From Betaproteobacteria bacterium (GTDB taxonomy: Bacteria; Pseudomonadota; Gammaproteobacteria; Burkholderiales; Burkholderiaceae_C): a stretch of 6,089 bases of DNA. Shown piece after piece: positions 5,960-6,089 of the stretch (positions within the stretch are counted from its first letter, which is position 1; each line of letters opens with the position of its first letter). The stretch is taken from assembly GCA_005882155.1 (NCBI GenBank), contig VBCQ01000022.1:1-6089 (forward strand), given 5' to 3'. The translations under genes and the position numbers were made by a program. The notes below the pieces were generated by a model. That model was not told where the DNA came from. It made no database searches and saw nothing but the letters and a program-made list of their open reading frames with translations.

Positions 5960-5964
5960 GGATA

Positions 5965-6089
5965 TCAAATGTCGCGGATCAGTTGCCTGAATTCGTCGAC
6001 GTCTTCGAAGCTGCGATAGACGGATGCGAAGCGGACGTAGGCGACCTTGTCGATACGCTTGAGCTCGCGCATCACGAGTTCTCCGAGCC
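5965..6089 (-). CDS. nrdR: NrdR transcriptional repressor, C-terminal 40 residues (gene runs off the right edge)
   Basis: The visible tail reads G-E-L-V-M-R-E-L-K-R-I-D-K-V-A-Y-V-R-F-A, then S-V-Y-R-S-F-E-D-V, and ends R-D-I before a TGA at 5967-5965. The V-A-Y-V-R-F-A-S-V-Y-R-S-F block is nearly invariant at the end of the NrdR ATP-cone domain. NrdR is a zinc-ribbon/ATP-cone repressor that shuts down ribonucleotide reductase genes when dATP is high. The N-terminal zinc ribbon and most of the ATP-cone lie outside the window. Transcription points toward the pilin block. The protein ends directly after the R-D-I residues, about normal for the family. Confidence 0.96.
   Translation of the reverse strand, partial: LGELVMRELKRIDKVAYVRFASVYRSFEDVDEFRQLIRDI

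Noticed and set aside
5868..5964. Cyclic-di-GMP or other known riboswitch upstream of fimT
   Set aside because: I compared the leader with the GEMM consensus from memory and found no matching core; only generic hairpins are visible.

Overview
The window is a GC-rich stretch with every gene on the minus strand, so transcription runs from right to left. It reads as a dense chromosomal operon from a proteobacterium. A betaproteobacterium (Burkholderiales-like) is the best guess. The reasons are the sequence of the NrdR tail, a RibD segment reading G-H-D-P-R-G-A-T just before its zinc cysteines, and a type IV minor-pilin cluster lying between nrdR and ribD. I recall that layout from betaproteobacteria but could not check it here. 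No mobile elements, tRNA, rRNA or CRISPR are visible, and no gene-free stretch exceeds about 100 bases.

In transcription order: (1) the 3' end of nrdR (6089-5965). (2) A leader of about 99 nt holding three consecutive stem-loops, the last of which covers the Shine-Dalgarno of the next gene. (3) A five-gene block of type IV pilin-like proteins: fimT/gspH-like (5865-5320), a pilE-like minor pilin (5316-4768), pilW (4771-4097), pilX (4077-2770) and pilV (2756-1653). Spacings are 3 to 19 nt, with one ATGA overlap. (4) ribD (1630-601), broken by a frameshifting deletion that removes the His-Ala-Glu zinc/catalytic motif of the deaminase domain and leaves the reductase domain open. (5) A second pilE-like gene (530-90), coupled by a GTGA overlap to a further pilin gene that runs off the left edge.

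FimT, PilV, PilW, PilX and PilE-type minor pilins together normally form the priming and tip complex of a type IV pilus. All carry a short basic leader, a prepilin-peptidase glycine and a hydrophobic N-terminal helix. The FimT-like protein ends in a Gly-Arg-Val-Arg segment matching the GRxR DNA-binding motif described for FimT of naturally transformable bacteria, so DNA uptake is a plausible job for this pilus. There is no pilY1 tip adhesin gene in the window, although one commonly accompanies these minor pilins. PilX and PilV are about twice the usual length. The most notable points are the ribD lesion, the GRxR motif, the oversized PilX and PilV, and the structured leader.
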